NCBI RefSeq assembly: GCF_016773205.1
Contig: NZ_JAETWB010000021.1
Location: 1 to 64,000, forward strand
DNA length: 64,000 bases
Direction of reading: 5' to 3'
Source: Belnapia arida
GTDB lineage: Bacteria; Pseudomonadota; Alphaproteobacteria; Acetobacterales; Acetobacteraceae
The position numbers and the translations under genes were made by a program. Under the pieces are notes generated by a model. That model was not told the DNA's origin and made no database searches. It worked only from the letters and a program-made list of their open reading frames with translations. Position 1 is the stretch's first letter. Each line of letters starts with the position of its first letter. This document shows positions 17,128-25,787 of the stretch, in pieces.

Positions 17128-18426
17128 CTAAGATGCACCGCGCAGGTTGGGGAGCCCTTTTCGCGTACGATCTCGCAGCACTTGGCGCAGCAGAACCGCG
17201 TAGGAGACGGCCTCACAGCCATAAATGAGCACATACCCCGAGATGAAGGCCTCGAAGGTGCCACCCACCATCCATATTCCTGCAGAGAGCAACAGCATGG
17301 CGCCCAGCGTCGCCGAGGCACGATTCGCGAGCGGCAGTTGGAACCCCAGCGCCGCGAGCAGGCCGCCGCTGGCCGTTTGGACTAGCATGAAGGCGAGCAT
17401 TATGCAGATGTGCAAGCGCATCCACGGTGAGACGAGTCCAGCCGTGTCGAGCAGCCGGGAGAAGATCTCGTCGCCGTAGAGGCCGACGGCGGCGATGGCG
17501 GCCAGAAAGGGCACGGACAGGAGCAGCAGCGTAATGCCAACAAGCCGACGCAGTCCGACCGCTGCCGCACCGTGGTACAGCCGGGTTTGCGCCGGCAGCA
17601 TCGCTTCTACCCCCGCCATGTATGCAGTGATGCCGAACCGCGTCACCTTGAAGAACATGTCAAAAGCGACAACGGTGGCGGGGCTGCCGAAGGCTAGCAT
17701 GAGGTAGCCGTAGGGGAAGGCATAGATCAAAAACTCGCATAGGGCGAGGCGCGCCGATGCGCGGATCGCGCCCACGTCAGCGCGGAGGTCCCGTAGGCCC
17801 GCGCCCAACTGCGTGCCGGCCAACACCCCGGCCATCTGGACCGCCGCCAGCAGCGCGCCAAGCGCTAGGAGGATTACAACGAGGTTGGCGACTGCATAGG
17901 TCCCGAGCGGCACGCCGAGTTGCAGCGAAACCGCCAGCAGCAGTTGTAGAAGCCGGCGCGCGAAATCCACCTGCTCGGCGAGCAAGAAGGCGTCGTGAGC
18001 GTTCAGTGCAGCTTTCAGAATGGTTATCGGTAGCACCAAGACTGCCGCCGTGAAAAATAGCACGAGGGCCGGCCGCGACCCCGCTACGCCGATTCCGAGT
18101 CGCCAAGTGGCCACGGCGAAGACGCCCGCAGCCAGTGTCGCCAAACTGAGATAGATGCAGAAGCTCGCCGCTGCAGCACTACGTGTAGCTGCATTTGTCG
18201 TGCCGCCGCGGCCGATGAAGTCGCTCCTCAGTCGCGCGAACAGCCGGACTGACAGCCCCAAATCCGCCTGCAGGACGAGCGCGGCCACGGCAAGCACGAC
18301 GGTGAAGACAGCGTACTCCTCAATCCCGACCACGCGGACTAGGCTGTACGTAAGCGCGAAGGTCCAGGCGGTAGCCAGTGCCGTGTTGGCAGCTTTCAGC
18401 AGGACAAAGATGGCGGAATGCCGCAT
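17128..18426 (-). CDS. Wzx-type polysaccharide flippase
   Basis: The 432-residue protein starts at ATG 18426 (MRHSAIFVLLKAANTALATA); the longer frame before it is the shadow of the neighbour. It has about twelve hydrophobic segments spread over the whole length with short charged loops, the layout of the MOP/Wzx family that flips undecaprenyl-linked repeat units across the inner membrane. Sequence identity in this family is always low, so the call rests on topology, length and context: it is the last gene of the leftward polysaccharide operon and the only flippase candidate. It lies 33 bases after the glycosyltransferase. Confidence 0.8.
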   Translation of the reverse strand: MRHSAIFVLLKAANTALATAWTFALTYSLVRVVGIEEYAVFTVVLAVAALVLQADLGLSVRLFARLRSDFIGRGGTTNAATRSAAAASFCIYLSLATLAAGVFAVATWRLGIGVAGSRPALVLFFTAAVLVLPITILKAALNAHDAFLLAEQVDFARRLLQLLLAVSLQLGVPLGTYAVANLVVILLALGALLAAVQMAGVLAGTQLGAGLRDLRADVGAIRASARLALCEFLIYAFPYGYLMLAFGSPATVVAFDMFFKVTRFGITAYMAGVEAMLPAQTRLYHGAAAVGLRRLVGITLLLLSVPFLAAIAAVGLYGDEIFSRLLDTAGLVSPWMRLHICIMLAFMLVQTASGGLLAALGFQLPLANRASATLGAMLLLSAGIWMVGGTFEAFISGYVLIYGCEAVSYAVLLRQVLRDRTRKGLPNLRGAS

Positions 18427-18458
18427 GACGGCCAGCCCGGCGGGTGATGGCACGCCGC

Positions 18459-19583
18459 TCAGCGCCGGCCGAGCAACATGTCGAGGTGATGCCGCATGCG
18501 GTGTCCGAAGGCATAGGCGCCGAACTTCGCAGCGCGGGCGAGCCACTCCGCGCCGGCCGGGAGGCCCGTACTACGCAGATTGTTCACAGAGGACCGGGCG
18601 GCCGCGTCCGGCGCCAGGTCAAGCAGGAAGCCGGCCGCCAACAGGCGATGCGACCATTCGAGGTCCTCGCCCTCGTCCCAGGCTACCTCGTCATGGAGCG
18701 GGCAAGCCGCATGCACATCACGCCGGACCATGAAGACGCCCCCGTCGATGTACGGCGCGCCGAGCCGGTACAGGTCTAGCCAGCGCCGCGCCGGCATGCG
18801 GCGCAGGTTGCAGGGGACGCGCTCCGGCGCGTAGCCCGTGAGCCCGGAATCGTGGACACCGAGCGAGAGGTAATCCACGGCCTTGCCGCCGCCCTCCGCC
18901 ATTACCCGGGGCGTCGCCACCTCGAACTCGGGAAGCACGTTCGCCAGGCAGCGCTCGCCGAGGGAGATGCGTGTATGCATGACGATCACGCGCGGCCCGC
19001 GCAGCTGGCGGATGAGATCGTTCTTCTTTCGGCCGATCATCACCCGTGCGCCCGGCGGCATCTCGAAGGCGTGGTAGCGGATTGAGCGGTGGCCGGTGAC
19101 GCAGTCTGCCGCGGCGGCCGGGCCGCTCACCACGATCTCGCCGCCGTTCTCGGGCCGGAGCTCGGGCTGCCTGAGGAGCGACTCGACGCAGGCGAGCAAG
19201 CGCGGACGTTCTTCTGCCCGGCCCGAGAACACAACCCCGGCGCCCCATCCCGGCGGGGTGGGTGGCGCCGTCCTCTCCAGCTCAATCTCTCGAGACGCCA
19301 CGTCGAGCCGAACCGGCGCGGCGTAGGGCGCGAGCAGCTTGAAGGTCCACTGGCGCATGATTTTGAAGGAGACGAAGTGCGGCCAAAGGTCGTAGACGTC
19401 CGGCGCGTCGTCGCGGACCAAAATCCGACCGCCGGGCCGCACCGCCCAGGCGGCGTATTTGAGCGCGTGCGGCATCAAGTTGCGGTGCTTCAGCCGGCCG
19501 GTCCGGATGACCACGCGCGCGAGCCCGCGCATGGTCCTGAGCGCATAGAGGTCGCCCCGCCGCTCGGCGACGAACTCTGTCAT
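18459..19583 (-). CDS. Glycosyltransferase with N-terminal methyltransferase-like segment
   Basis: ATG 19583 is preceded by GGGAGAG, a good ribosome site. Residues 1-110 look like the second half of a class I methyltransferase (PHALKYAAWAVRPGGRILVR). The remainder resembles GT-A glycosyltransferases: GEIVVSGPAAAA, a VIVMHTRISLGERCLANVLP segment, then the typical family 2 block YIDGGVFMVRRDVHAACPLH and EVAWDEGEDLEWSHRLLAAG. The usual N-terminal nucleotide-binding strand is poorly preserved, so the donor-binding half may have diverged. It sits between HAD and wzx in the same operon. The exact substrate is unknown. Confidence 0.6.
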   Translation of the reverse strand: MTEFVAERRGDLYALRTMRGLARVVIRTGRLKHRNLMPHALKYAAWAVRPGGRILVRDDAPDVYDLWPHFVSFKIMRQWTFKLLAPYAAPVRLDVASREIELERTAPPTPPGWGAGVVFSGRAEERPRLLACVESLLRQPELRPENGGEIVVSGPAAAADCVTGHRSIRYHAFEMPPGARVMIGRKKNDLIRQLRGPRVIVMHTRISLGERCLANVLPEFEVATPRVMAEGGGKAVDYLSLGVHDSGLTGYAPERVPCNLRRMPARRWLDLYRLGAPYIDGGVFMVRRDVHAACPLHDEVAWDEGEDLEWSHRLLAAGFLLDLAPDAAARSSVNNLRSTGLPAGAEWLARAAKFGAYAFGHRMRHHLDMLLGRR

Positions 19584-19603
19584 GTGTTCTCTCTCCCCTG
19601 CCG

Positions 19604-20347
19604 CTACGCCGCCAGGGCGCCGCGGAGCCAAACCCGCAAAGCGGAAAACTTGCGGAACACCGCGTCCGCGCCGGCATGCGGGGTACATGGCCCGTCCTCG
19701 GTGAGCCTCTGCAGCGTCGCCACGTTCAACACCTCCTTGCTCGCCTCCACGTCGCACTCGGCATCGCCGATGCACCAGACGCGCTCGCGGGGATCCAGCC
19801 CCAGCTTCGACATGGCGAGGGAGAACGGCACGCCGCCCGCCTTGTCTACGCCGGCCTCCTCGGAGGTCACGACAACGTCGAAGTAGCGGTCGATCTCGAA
19901 GTAGACTAGCTTCCGGAACTGGATCTGCGCGGTGAGATCGGTGACGCAGGCGAGCGGTAACCCCGCCGCGCGCAGCTCGATCAGCGTCTCCTCGGCGCCG
20001 GGCAGCAGCCGCGCGCGGGCAAGCAGAGTGCGCCAGTAGGTCTGTTCCAGGTCAAGCGCGATCGCCACCTGGCTGTTCAGGCCAAGCGCCTCCAGGGTGC
20101 CCTGAAAGTAGAGCAGCCGGCTGTGCGAGCTGGCGGTCCTGCCGAGCCGCCGTTTCACCGCGTCCCGCGCCGACCGGAAGGCGTCCTCGAAGGCGTCCGG
20201 CCTGACGTTGAGCGATACGCGCGCCTTCTCGCGCACAGCGGCCATGGCCGCCCGGTGCGGCCCCTCATAGCCGTAGAGCGTGTCGTCGAGATCGATCAGG
20301 ACGGCGCGGGGCCGCTCGCCGAACGCCGCCGGCGCGATCAGCCTCAT
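19604..20347 (-). CDS. HAD-superfamily hydrolase
   Basis: The product has all four HAD motifs: LIDLDDTLYGYEG (nucleophile Asp and acid/base Asp), CVTDLT (motif II Thr), the Lys of EEAGVDKAGG (motif III) and CIGDAECDVEAS (motif IV acids). The cap is helical, inserted after motif I, as in sugar-phosphate phosphatases. It overlaps the upstream gene by ATGA. In an operon with an aldolase and nucleotidyltransferases, a phosphatase acting on a phosphorylated intermediate before or after activation is the simplest role. It could also hydrolyse a nucleotide. Substrate unproven. Confidence 0.8.
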   Translation of the reverse strand: MRLIAPAAFGERPRAVLIDLDDTLYGYEGPHRAAMAAVREKARVSLNVRPDAFEDAFRSARDAVKRRLGRTASSHSRLLYFQGTLEALGLNSQVAIALDLEQTYWRTLLARARLLPGAEETLIELRAAGLPLACVTDLTAQIQFRKLVYFEIDRYFDVVVTSEEAGVDKAGGVPFSLAMSKLGLDPRERVWCIGDAECDVEASKEVLNVATLQRLTEDGPCTPHAGADAVFRKFSALRVWLRGALAA

Positions 20348-22434
20348 TGGCGCGACTCCTGCATGCGCTTAGGGGAATGCCGGGCGAGTTGCATGAGGAC
20401 GAAGAGCTGCATGATGCCGGTCAGGCCGGGCTGCCAGGCCGGGCTCCACGCAAGCAGCTCGGACAACATGGGGAACAGCTTCAGCACCACGACCTGCAGA
20501 TCCTCCCCGCTCACATCCTCGCCGGCGATGGTGAGCTCCACCCCGTGCCCGCCGGCCTCGACCGCGACGTCCACCTGCGCGCCACAGACCGCCCCGAGAT
20601 GCCGCACGACGCGCTCGTGCCCGACGGCGTCGTGCAGCCGCACGCGCAACAGCAGAGGGATCCGCCCCGTCGTGGCCCAGTCGGCGAGGCCGGCGCGGTC
20701 GGCGGGCAGCAACGCGAAGACGATGTCGGCGTGCGCGCGCTGCGGCTGGACGAAGCGCTCGTAATCCGGTCGGCGCCGCTCGAGCGAGGCGAGAACGCGC
20801 TCCACCGGATGGCCGCGCTCGCGCACGTCGCGGCGGATCTTGAAGAACCGGCGGAGCTCGTCGTCCATGTCGAGATAGATTGCGAGGTCGAGGCTGGCGC
20901 GCAGCGCCGGCGAGTAGAGCGCGTGCAGGCCGGTCACCAGCACCACGTCGGTCGCCTTGATCCGGCGCCGCGGCGTGAAGAGCCCGGTGGCATGGTCGTA
21001 GTGCCGGCAGAGGATCGGCTTCCAGCCCAGCAGCGATTGGGCGTCGCGCGCCATGCCGTCGAGGTCGTTGGCCCGAGGGTCGAGATGCGTCAGCGACTGC
21101 CACAGCCGGCCGTGGCGTTCGAACAGGTGGTAGTCGTCGCCGGACAGGTTCGTTACCGCGCCGCCGCCGAACAGCCCCGCGATCGCCAGGGCGAGGGTGT
21201 CCTTCCCGGTGCCGCTGTCGCCGGCGATCGCGATCGCCAGCGGCCGTTGCGACAAGCGGAAGAAGTCGTTCTCTTCGAGCCCGTGGCGTAGCATCGTGAC
21301 GGCGAGGACGAGCCCGACGGCGGAGGTCGCCGTGTAGGCGAGGCCGGCGAGGTGCTCCGCGACCGGGCCGGTCCCGGGCAGCCATGGCGGAACCGGCCCC
21401 GCCATGCCGATCAGGGGCAGGGCGGGCCCGGGTTCCGTTAGCAGCCGGTGCAGCACGAAAGCAATGGCGAAGACCGTCGCCAGGGCCACGCCGCGCGCTC
21501 CGGCCCTCGTCTGGTAGGCGACGACGAAAGGCAGGACCCAAACATACCACCCGGTCGAGGCGGGCGTGAGGAGGAGGATGACGAAGTAGACTGCGCCCAG
21601 CACGGCGTGCAGCAGGTCGAAGCTCATGCGTCCGACGCGCCAGGCGCCGTAGAGCAGCAGCAGGTAGGCGAACGGCATGACATGAAGCGTCTGCCCCGGC
21701 GCGAGCGGCACCGTCATCCCGAGGATGCTGTCCACCTCCGCGCTCGCCAGCAGCATCGCCTGGACGCCGCCGGAGAGCAGAAGGAGGGGGGCCTGCAGCG
21801 CCAGCGCCAGGGCGAGGCAGGGGATAGTGAACGCCGCCAGCGTGTCGCGGTGCCGGCGATGGCTCCAGAGGAAGATCGCCATGAAGGGCAGCAGGGCGAG
21901 CGCGCTGATGTTCGCCCCTATCGCGGCGCCCAGGAGCGCGCCGGCCGCCCGCGGTCGGCCCTCGCGCAGCACAAGGAGCGAGGCGGTGACGAGTGCCGTC
22001 GGTACGATGTCCACCTCGCCGAAGTAGTAGGTGGCGACAAGCACGATCGGCGACAGCCAGTAGAAGGCCACAACGCGGTCCGCCGCGCCGTCGTGCAGGC
22101 GCCGCAGCAGGACCAGCATCGCGAGGTCGGCCAGGACGAGGCTCAGGCCGAAGCAGATCTGCGCGAGCGCCCCGCCGCCGCCCGCCGCGCGGTCGGCCAG
22201 CATGCCGAGGCCGACGAAGGGCGCGTGGTAGGCGACCATGACCGGCCCGTAAAGGAACGCGAGCGGATCGCCCCCCGTGCTCAGCCACTGCGTCCAGGGA
22301 TCGAGGCTGGGCGCCGCGAGGCCCTGCCGGAGAAAGGGCGTGAACCCCTCCGCCTGGACGGGCGGCACCAGCAACAGGACAGCCACGAGCCGCAGCAGGA
22401 GCCCCGCGGCGAAGCGGGGGTCGTGACGGAGCAA
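20344..22434 (-). CDS. Polytopic glycosyltransferase-like protein fused to a uridine-kinase-like domain
   Basis: About 696 residues if translation starts at TTG 22434, next to the upstream stop; the longer open frame is the shadow of that gene. Residues 1-395 hold ten or so membrane segments with an early acidic loop (DPWTQWLSTGGDPLAFLYGP) like GT-C mannosyltransferases that use polyprenyl-linked donors. From residue 398 a soluble P-loop kinase follows: AIAIAGDSGTGKDT (Walker A, 405-413), LSGDDYHLFERHGRLWQSLT with an acidic substrate loop, HYDHATGLFTPRRRIKATDV, and a lid with RRDVRERGH. This matches phosphoribulokinase/uridine kinase. A membrane transferase fused to such a kinase is unusual. 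It ends in an ATGA overlap with the HAD gene. Confidence 0.7.
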   Translation of the reverse strand: MLRHDPRFAAGLLLRLVAVLLLVPPVQAEGFTPFLRQGLAAPSLDPWTQWLSTGGDPLAFLYGPVMVAYHAPFVGLGMLADRAAGGGGALAQICFGLSLVLADLAMLVLLRRLHDGAADRVVAFYWLSPIVLVATYYFGEVDIVPTALVTASLLVLREGRPRAAGALLGAAIGANISALALLPFMAIFLWSHRRHRDTLAAFTIPCLALALALQAPLLLLSGGVQAMLLASAEVDSILGMTVPLAPGQTLHVMPFAYLLLLYGAWRVGRMSFDLLHAVLGAVYFVILLLTPASTGWYVWVLPFVVAYQTRAGARGVALATVFAIAFVLHRLLTEPGPALPLIGMAGPVPPWLPGTGPVAEHLAGLAYTATSAVGLVLAVTMLRHGLEENDFFRLSQRPLAIAIAGDSGTGKDTLALAIAGLFGGGAVTNLSGDDYHLFERHGRLWQSLTHLDPRANDLDGMARDAQSLLGWKPILCRHYDHATGLFTPRRRIKATDVVLVTGLHALYSPALRASLDLAIYLDMDDELRRFFKIRRDVRERGHPVERVLASLERRRPDYERFVQPQRAHADIVFALLPADRAGLADWATTGRIPLLLRVRLHDAVGHERVVRHLGAVCGAQVDVAVEAGGHGVELTIAGEDVSGEDLQVVVLKLFPMLSELLAWSPAWQPGLTGIMQLFVLMQLARHSPKRMQESRQ

Positions 22435-22442
22435 GGGCGGGA

Positions 22443-23033
22443 TCAGCGCCAGCGCTCCGGGGTCTTGGTGCAGATCGCCTCGGCGACAATCCCCTCCTCC
22501 GCCAAGTGCCGGCGCATCGCGGAGACCTCGGACGGGTCCGTGCGTCCCTGCAGCTCGGGCGAGACGAGGCACAGGCGCATTCCGGCGTCCCGCAGCCGTC
22601 CCGCAGCGGCACGGTCGAGCGGGAAGCGCGAGAAGCAGTCCACCCAGACCCAGTCCACCAGGCCAGCGAGGCTGAGCGCGGTGTCGATCGACTCGTACTC
22701 GGAGACTCGCACCGCGCAGCGCCGCTCTCCCCGCCGCGCGGTGCGCACCAGGAAGGGAAAGGACTGGTCGAGGAAGAAGAAGTCCCGGATGCCGCGCTGG
22801 TTCATTAAGGCCAGCAGCCGCTCCTCCAGCCCCTCCTCCTTGACGTTCAGGATCAGCGTGCCGTGCCGGTACGCCGCCAGCCAGGCCTCGAAGTCGGGCG
22901 CATCCTCGACGAAGGGATCGTGGTGGACCACGAGGCGCCTGCCCTGGCTCCGGATGTCCACCTCGACGCCCAGGTCAGCCGACGTCTTCGCAAGCTGGGC
23001 GAGCGTGTTCCGGCGGTGCGCCACGATGATCAT
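22443..23033 (-). CDS. Glycerophosphodiester phosphodiesterase-like (GDPD) protein
   Basis: The 196-residue protein opens MIIVAHRRNTLAQLAKTSAD and then shows GVEVDIRSQGRRLVVHHDPF, the two signature blocks of the GDPD barrel (HR-x-N and E-x-D...HD). Later blocks (TLILNVKEEGLEERL; RDFFFLDQSFPFL; VDWVWVDCF) fit the remaining barrel strands. It is about 50 residues shorter than typical GDPDs. The family hydrolyses glycerophosphodiesters to glycerol-3-phosphate and an alcohol using a divalent metal. No export signal is visible, so it works in the cytosol. It overlaps the upstream gene by four bases (ATGA). Its presence suggests glycerol phosphate or a similar diester in the pathway. Confidence 0.75.
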   Translation of the reverse strand: MIIVAHRRNTLAQLAKTSADLGVEVDIRSQGRRLVVHHDPFVEDAPDFEAWLAAYRHGTLILNVKEEGLEERLLALMNQRGIRDFFFLDQSFPFLVRTARRGERRCAVRVSEYESIDTALSLAGLVDWVWVDCFSRFPLDRAAAGRLRDAGMRLCLVSPELQGRTDPSEVSAMRRHLAEEGIVAEAICTKTPERWR

Positions 23034-24739
23034 CGGCCGGGATCCTGCAGGGTGGCGGCGAGGGTGATGGCGCGCGCGGTCCAGTCGTCGGCGCGGGCCG
23101 GCCGCGGCTCGGGCGACGGGCGCGCGGCGTATTCGGCGGCGAGGCCCGCCATGGCATGCTCCGGGACGCGGCTGTCACGCTGCAGCCGGTAGGGATGCCG
23201 ATCCCATTTGTGGAAGCAGGACTGCCAGTACTGGAAAGTGCGGAGCTCGTCCGGCGTGCCCCAACCGAGGTAGTGGTCGATCTCCAGAAGACGGCAGTCG
23301 AGCCCCAGGGCAATCGCATCGTTGATGCAAGTGTCGAGGTAGAACTCGCCCTTGACGCGGGCGTCCCGCCCGATCATCCGGCGCACCGCCGCGGCGAGGT
23401 CGCGTGCGCGGCGGAAGGTGAAGGCGCCCACCACGATCGGGTCCGTCGCCGGGTCGAAGAGCGGTTCCTTCACCGCCACGCGCTGGATGCGTCCAGCCGG
23501 GTCGGCCGCGATCCAGCCGTAGCTCGACGGCCTGCGCCGCGCTTCGGGGTGGCCCCGCACGCCCCAGACCAGCACGTCCGGCCCGCCCGGCGCCAGCAGC
23601 TCCGCAAAGCGCCGGGGCGGGTAGAGCATGCCGTTGTCGCAGGCCCCGATGGTCAGCGGCTCCTCCGGGTCGAGCCCGTCCAGCCCGAGCAAGCAGGTGC
23701 GGGCTTGGCCGTCCGTTAGGCCGTCGAGCAGCACGACCTCCGCCCCCTCTGCCTGCAGGGCGGCGCCGATGCTGTCCGCCGCCGGGAGGTCCCGGCGCAG
23801 GATCGCGCGCAGCGTCGGCGCGCGCGGCAGGTCGGCCGTCGCCTGCAGCGCCATCGGCCGCCCGGAGACCGGGATGAGCGGCTTTGGCGCGGCATATCCC
23901 TCCGCGCGGAACCGCTGCCCCGCGCCGGCCATCGGCACCAGGACGGCGCCGCGCTGCTCCGGCCGGGTCGGAGGATCCGCCAGCGCGGCGAAGGCCGCCG
24001 ACCAGCGGCGGTACTCCTCGAGGTCGGCCGGAGTCCCCCACTGCATGAAGTGTTGCAGTTCGTACACGGCGACCGGCAGCCCGGCATCGAGGAGCGGGCG
24101 GTACGCCAGGCTGACGTAGAACTCTCCGCTGACCGAGAGCTCCTGCCGGCATGCTGCCTCGAACGCCGCCCGCATCAGCGACGCGGTCGCGAAGTAGTAG
24201 GTCCCGCTGGACGCGTACTCGGCCATCGGCTGGTCGGTGAAGGGCTGCTTCTCCTGGATCGCCCGGACCCAGCCGCGCTCATGCCGAAGGTAGGCGTAGA
24301 AGGTGGAGCCAAGCGAGTGCGGGTGGAAACCGGCATAGGCGGGGATGGCGCCCGCGCAGTTGGTGCGGCGGACGAAGTCGGCGAAGTTGGGCCACGACCA
24401 GTAGCAGGCGAAGTCGCAGTAGTTCACCACCACGGGCCGGTCCGGGTCCAGCATGTCGGCGGCCTGCATCACTGCATGGACCGGCCCGAAGCGGTGCGGC
24501 GGAATGGCGACGATCCGGCCGCCCGGGCACAGGTCCCGCAGGATCCGCTCCATGCCGTACTCCGGCTCGGCCAGGTGGTCGGCGTTGCAGATGAAGGTGA
24601 CGTCCGTCTCGCCTGGGAAGAGGTCGAGCACGTGGGCGATGATCGGCCTGCCATCCACCTCGATGAGCGGCTTCGGCACTTGATAGCCCGCGCGGCGGAA
24701 CCGCTCGCCGAAGCCCGACATCGGGATCACGATCTGCAT
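23030..24739 (-). CDS. Double nucleotidyltransferase (two fused NTP-transferase domains)
   Basis: The 569-residue protein contains two sugar-1-phosphate nucleotidyltransferase-like units. The first (1-255) starts IVIPMSGFGERFRRAGYQVP with KPLIEVDGRPII, followed by FICNADHL, VVVNYCDFACYW and FYVSLAYRPLLDAG. The second (265-510) repeats the plan: VLVPMAGAGQRFRAEGYAAP, KPLIPVSGRPM, IGACDNGMLYP, SSYGWIAADPAGRI and GEFYLDTCINDAIALG. Both keep the nucleotide-binding G-x-G-x-R-F and the Lys-Pro. Each probably couples a phosphorylated small molecule to CTP, UTP or another NTP; two domains may mean two reactions, or one catalytic and one regulatory. A 90-residue tail follows. It overlaps the GDPD gene by four bases. 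Confidence 0.8.
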   Translation of the reverse strand: MQIVIPMSGFGERFRRAGYQVPKPLIEVDGRPIIAHVLDLFPGETDVTFICNADHLAEPEYGMERILRDLCPGGRIVAIPPHRFGPVHAVMQAADMLDPDRPVVVNYCDFACYWSWPNFADFVRRTNCAGAIPAYAGFHPHSLGSTFYAYLRHERGWVRAIQEKQPFTDQPMAEYASSGTYYFATASLMRAAFEAACRQELSVSGEFYVSLAYRPLLDAGLPVAVYELQHFMQWGTPADLEEYRRWSAAFAALADPPTRPEQRGAVLVPMAGAGQRFRAEGYAAPKPLIPVSGRPMALQATADLPRAPTLRAILRRDLPAADSIGAALQAEGAEVVLLDGLTDGQARTCLLGLDGLDPEEPLTIGACDNGMLYPPRRFAELLAPGGPDVLVWGVRGHPEARRRPSSYGWIAADPAGRIQRVAVKEPLFDPATDPIVVGAFTFRRARDLAAAVRRMIGRDARVKGEFYLDTCINDAIALGLDCRLLEIDHYLGWGTPDELRTFQYWQSCFHKWDRHPYRLQRDSRVPEHAMAGLAAEYAARPSPEPRPARADDWTARAITLAATLQDPGR

Positions 24740-24758
24740 TCGGGGCCAGCTCCTCGGG

Positions 24759-25787
24759 TCAGGACGGTTGTCGGCCGAGCGACCGGCGGTAGCGCTCGGC
24801 CTCCCAACCCAGCAGCTCGGCTTCCTGCCCGCGCGTCAGCGTCCGGACGGACCAGTCCGGCGAGAGCCGCGCCGCCACGAGGCCGAAGCAGGCCAGCATC
24901 TCGTCCACCGCGTGCCCACCGCCGGCCTTCACCAGCGCCCCTGCGCCGGGGACCAGCACGCAAGGCGGCATGGCGGACAGCACCGCAGCCATCCCGTCGG
25001 GCGAGGCGAGGATGGGCATCGGCGAAGCGCCGAGGAAGACGACGTGGTCGGGATAGAGCGCCCCGCGGCGCGCCAAGCGCAGGCTGTCCAGGTCCGTAGC
25101 GCCCCAATGCGCCTCCGCCGGCATCGCCGGGCGGTACGCCCCCTGCGAGGCGGCCGCGAGCTGCGCGAGCCTGTCCTCGTCGGCCGGCGGCGCGGCGCGG
25201 GCCGGAACGGCCAGCCGCGCCTCGACCTCCGCGAGCAGGGCGGCGGCGCGCCCGACATCCTCGGCCGCCACGACCAGCCCATGGTTCTGAAGGAGCAGCA
25301 CCTCGGGCATGCCCGTCATGGCGGCCTGCGCGGCGCGCGTCAGCGGCAGGCCCGGGCGTGCATAGGGAACCCAGGCCCAGTCCAGGCCCGCCAGCCGCCC
25401 CGCCACGACGCCTGCGGCGTCCCGCCGCACGGCATGCGCGATCGCGTTGACCGAGTGCACATGCAGCACCACGCGCTGCGGCAGCACGGCGTGGAGCGTC
25501 GCCTCGATCGAGGGCCGCAGCGTCTCGTCACGCACGAGGCGAGTCCCCGGCCCGGGCTCGACGCCGCCCGCCACGCAACGGAGCACGGCGGCACGGTCGA
25601 GCGCCACGAAGACGCGGTCCTGTGTCGCGTCCGCCAGCCAGACGCCCGACGCCTTCACCCAGAGCTCCCCGCCGTGCCCTTTCAGCGAGGTGTTGCCGCC
25701 CGCGCCCTGGATGAGCGTGCGGTCGCTTCCGATCTCCGCCGACACGGCGTGAAGCACCCGCAACTCAGCGTTGCATGCCAGGCTCAT
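24759..25787 (-). CDS. Class II aldolase/adducin-family protein
   Basis: Start ATG 25787 overlaps the upstream wzy stop as ATGA and has GAGGG before it. The 342-residue product shows the class II aldolase plan: GSDRTLIQGAGGNTSLKGHG, ELWVKASGVWLADA, a VVLHVHSVNAIAHAVRRDAA zinc site (His-x-His) and LLLQNHGLVVAAEDVGRAA (third His). About 120 residues beyond the usual aldolase end are present. Relatives cleave or form ketose or aldose phosphates with Zn2+. Next to nucleotidyltransferases, a role in making a phosphorylated short-chain sugar or polyol for activation is reasonable but inferred. Confidence 0.8.
   Translation of the reverse strand: MSLACNAELRVLHAVSAEIGSDRTLIQGAGGNTSLKGHGGELWVKASGVWLADATQDRVFVALDRAAVLRCVAGGVEPGPGTRLVRDETLRPSIEATLHAVLPQRVVLHVHSVNAIAHAVRRDAAGVVAGRLAGLDWAWVPYARPGLPLTRAAQAAMTGMPEVLLLQNHGLVVAAEDVGRAAALLAEVEARLAVPARAAPPADEDRLAQLAAASQGAYRPAMPAEAHWGATDLDSLRLARRGALYPDHVVFLGASPMPILASPDGMAAVLSAMPPCVLVPGAGALVKAGGGHAVDEMLACFGLVAARLSPDWSVRTLTRGQEAELLGWEAERYRRSLGRQPS

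Noticed and set aside
20369-23067. Very long alternative frames over the polysaccharide genes (747 aa on the minus strand, 539 aa on the plus strand)
   Set aside because: They are Arg/Pro/Ala-rich shadows typical of GC-rich DNA; the frames with motifs (GDPD, kinase, nucleotidyltransferase) overlap them and explain the region.
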